This document shows, piece after piece, positions 6,146 through 6,806 of a stretch of 6,806 nucleotides of DNA. The notes beneath the pieces are model-generated. The model did no database searches and was not told the origin of the DNA. It was given only the letters and a program-made list of their open reading frames with translations. Both the position numbers and the translations under genes were made by a program. Within the stretch, counting starts at the first letter, position 1; each line of letters opens with the position of its first letter. This stretch comes from Bacteroidota bacterium (GTDB lineage Bacteria > Bacteroidota > Bacteroidia > Bacteroidales > Prolixibacteraceae): the NCBI GenBank assembly GCA_013203755.1, contig JABMPI010000741.1, forward strand, positions 1-6,806, given 5' to 3'.

Positions 6146-6806
6146 ATGAATCTAAAACAATTATTCTATGCAACATTAGTCTGTATTCTATTTTTAGGAG
6201 CATCGTGTACGAATACACCTCCTAAAAATGAAAATAAAGAGGCAGTAGCTGCACAACCAAATATAGTTATCATTTTTTTGGATGATTCTGGGTATTCCGA
6301 TTTTACACCCTTCGGACAAAAAAAGATTCAAACGCCAAACGTCCAGACTTTGGCTGATGAAGGCATTGTTTTTAAAAATTTCCATGTGCCGCAAGCAATA
6401 TGTTCAGCTTCTCGCTCGGCGCTCATGTCTGGTTGCTACCCATGCAGAACAAAAGTTTTTGGAGCTCACGGGCCAAATGGTCGGGGTTTAGAAACTAATT
6501 TCCCAACAATGAGCGAAGTATTTAAATCTGCCGGTTATAAAACTGCAATTTTTGGTAAATGGCATTGTGGCGACCAACCCGAAACAAGACCTCACAACCG
6601 CGGATTCGACGAAAGTTGCGGATTAATGTATTCTAACGATATGTGGAAACATCATCCTGAAAACCCTGAGCATTGGGGAAAATTCCCTATTAAATTTTGG
6701 GAAAATGGCGAAGTAATTATTGAAGATGTTGATTATCCGGAACAAAAAATGCTTACAAAATGGTACACCGAACATGCTGTTGATTTTATAAATAGAAATA
6801 ATGATA
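6146..6806 (+). CDS. Lipoprotein sulfatase of the S1 (formylglycine) family, 3' end outside the window
   Basis: This is a partial gene of 220 codons that runs off the right edge; S1 sulfatases usually have 450-550 residues, so a little under half is present. It is expected to hydrolyse a sulfate ester, most likely on a polysaccharide or its fragments. Residues 1-21 are a lipoprotein signal ending LGASC with Cys21 as the lipidation site, so the enzyme should be membrane-anchored in the periplasm or at the surface. NIVIIFLDDSGYSD (39-52) supplies the Asp46-Asp47 metal ligands. CSASR at 86-90 is the C-x-[PA]-x-R formylglycine motif, with Cys86 as the residue to be oxidised. GKWH (137-140) holds the conserved active-site Lys and His, and PHNRGFDES (149-157) is the usual following block. 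The Cys-type motif needs a maturase, a radical-SAM anSME or an FGE-type enzyme, not seen here. The start is chosen for its lipoprotein signal and the preceding promoter box. The substrate cannot be inferred from this half. Confidence 0.93.
   Translation, partial: MNLKQLFYATLVCILFLGASCTNTPPKNENKEAVAAQPNIVIIFLDDSGYSDFTPFGQKKIQTPNVQTLADEGIVFKNFHVPQAICSASRSALMSGCYPCRTKVFGAHGPNGRGLETNFPTMSEVFKSAGYKTAIFGKWHCGDQPETRPHNRGFDESCGLMYSNDMWKHHPENPEHWGKFPIKFWENGEVIIEDVDYPEQKMLTKWYTEHAVDFINRNND

Noticed and set aside
6194..6491. Antisense and alternate-frame ORFs over the sulfatase start
   Set aside because: The sulfatase frame is supported by the lipoprotein signal, metal ligands and formylglycine motif; the other frames are shadows.
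1..6806. Mobile element, tRNA, rRNA or riboswitch
   Set aside because: No transposase or integrase motif, no paired terminal repeats flanking a gene, no cloverleaf or rRNA-like stretch was recognised on either strand; the inverted repeats seen are explained as terminators or a possible operator.

Overview
The window looks like chromosomal DNA of a Bacteroidota bacterium, probably an aquatic or marine member of the Bacteroidales/Marinilabiliales or a related group. This is inferred from three things: a protein ending in a type IX secretion (T9SS, Por) type A sorting domain, promoter boxes of the Bacteroidota form TAnnTTTG with A-rich leaders lacking Shine-Dalgarno sequences, and a lipoprotein sulfatase. 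Base composition is AT-rich throughout. No RNA gene, insertion sequence, CRISPR array or phage gene was seen.

Layout. Bases 1-118 hold no gene but contain a 60-base imperfect inverted repeat followed by T5, probably the terminator of a gene lying to the left. Bases 119-241 encode a 40-residue ORF whose first 21 codons and upstream leader are a diverged copy of the 5' end of the next gene; it is either the stub of a decayed paralogue or a tiny secreted cationic peptide. The main gene (392-4177, +) encodes a 1261-residue secreted papain-family (C1A) cysteine protease. Its order is signal peptide, uncharacterised N-terminal domain, Lys-rich helix, C1 catalytic domain with intact Gln/Cys/His/Asn, a short Asp-rich metal-binding-like module, three tandem PKD domains, GEVED, a fourth PKD, a second GEVED, and the T9SS sorting domain. 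A strong hairpin with A- and T-tracts (4223-4263) serves as a shared terminator for this gene and the convergent gene on the minus strand.

The minus-strand gene (4284-5828) encodes a 514-residue acyl-CoA dehydrogenase family flavoenzyme with a C-terminal extension beyond the usual fold. A 317-base divergent intergenic region follows, with candidate promoters in both directions and an operator-like inverted repeat. The last gene (6146 to the right edge, +) is the first 220 codons of a lipoprotein S1-family sulfatase with a Cys-type CSASR active-site motif.

How the genes relate. They do not form an operon: strands run +, -, + with separate promoters and a terminator. The protease and the sulfatase are both exported and fit a lifestyle of degrading extracellular protein and sulfated polysaccharide. 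The acyl-CoA dehydrogenase is a cytoplasmic beta-oxidation type enzyme with no evident functional tie to either. I see no convincing new multi-gene system. The least ordinary features are the duplicated promoter-plus-signal-peptide segment in front of the protease, and the mosaic PKD repeats and layered domain architecture of the protease itself.
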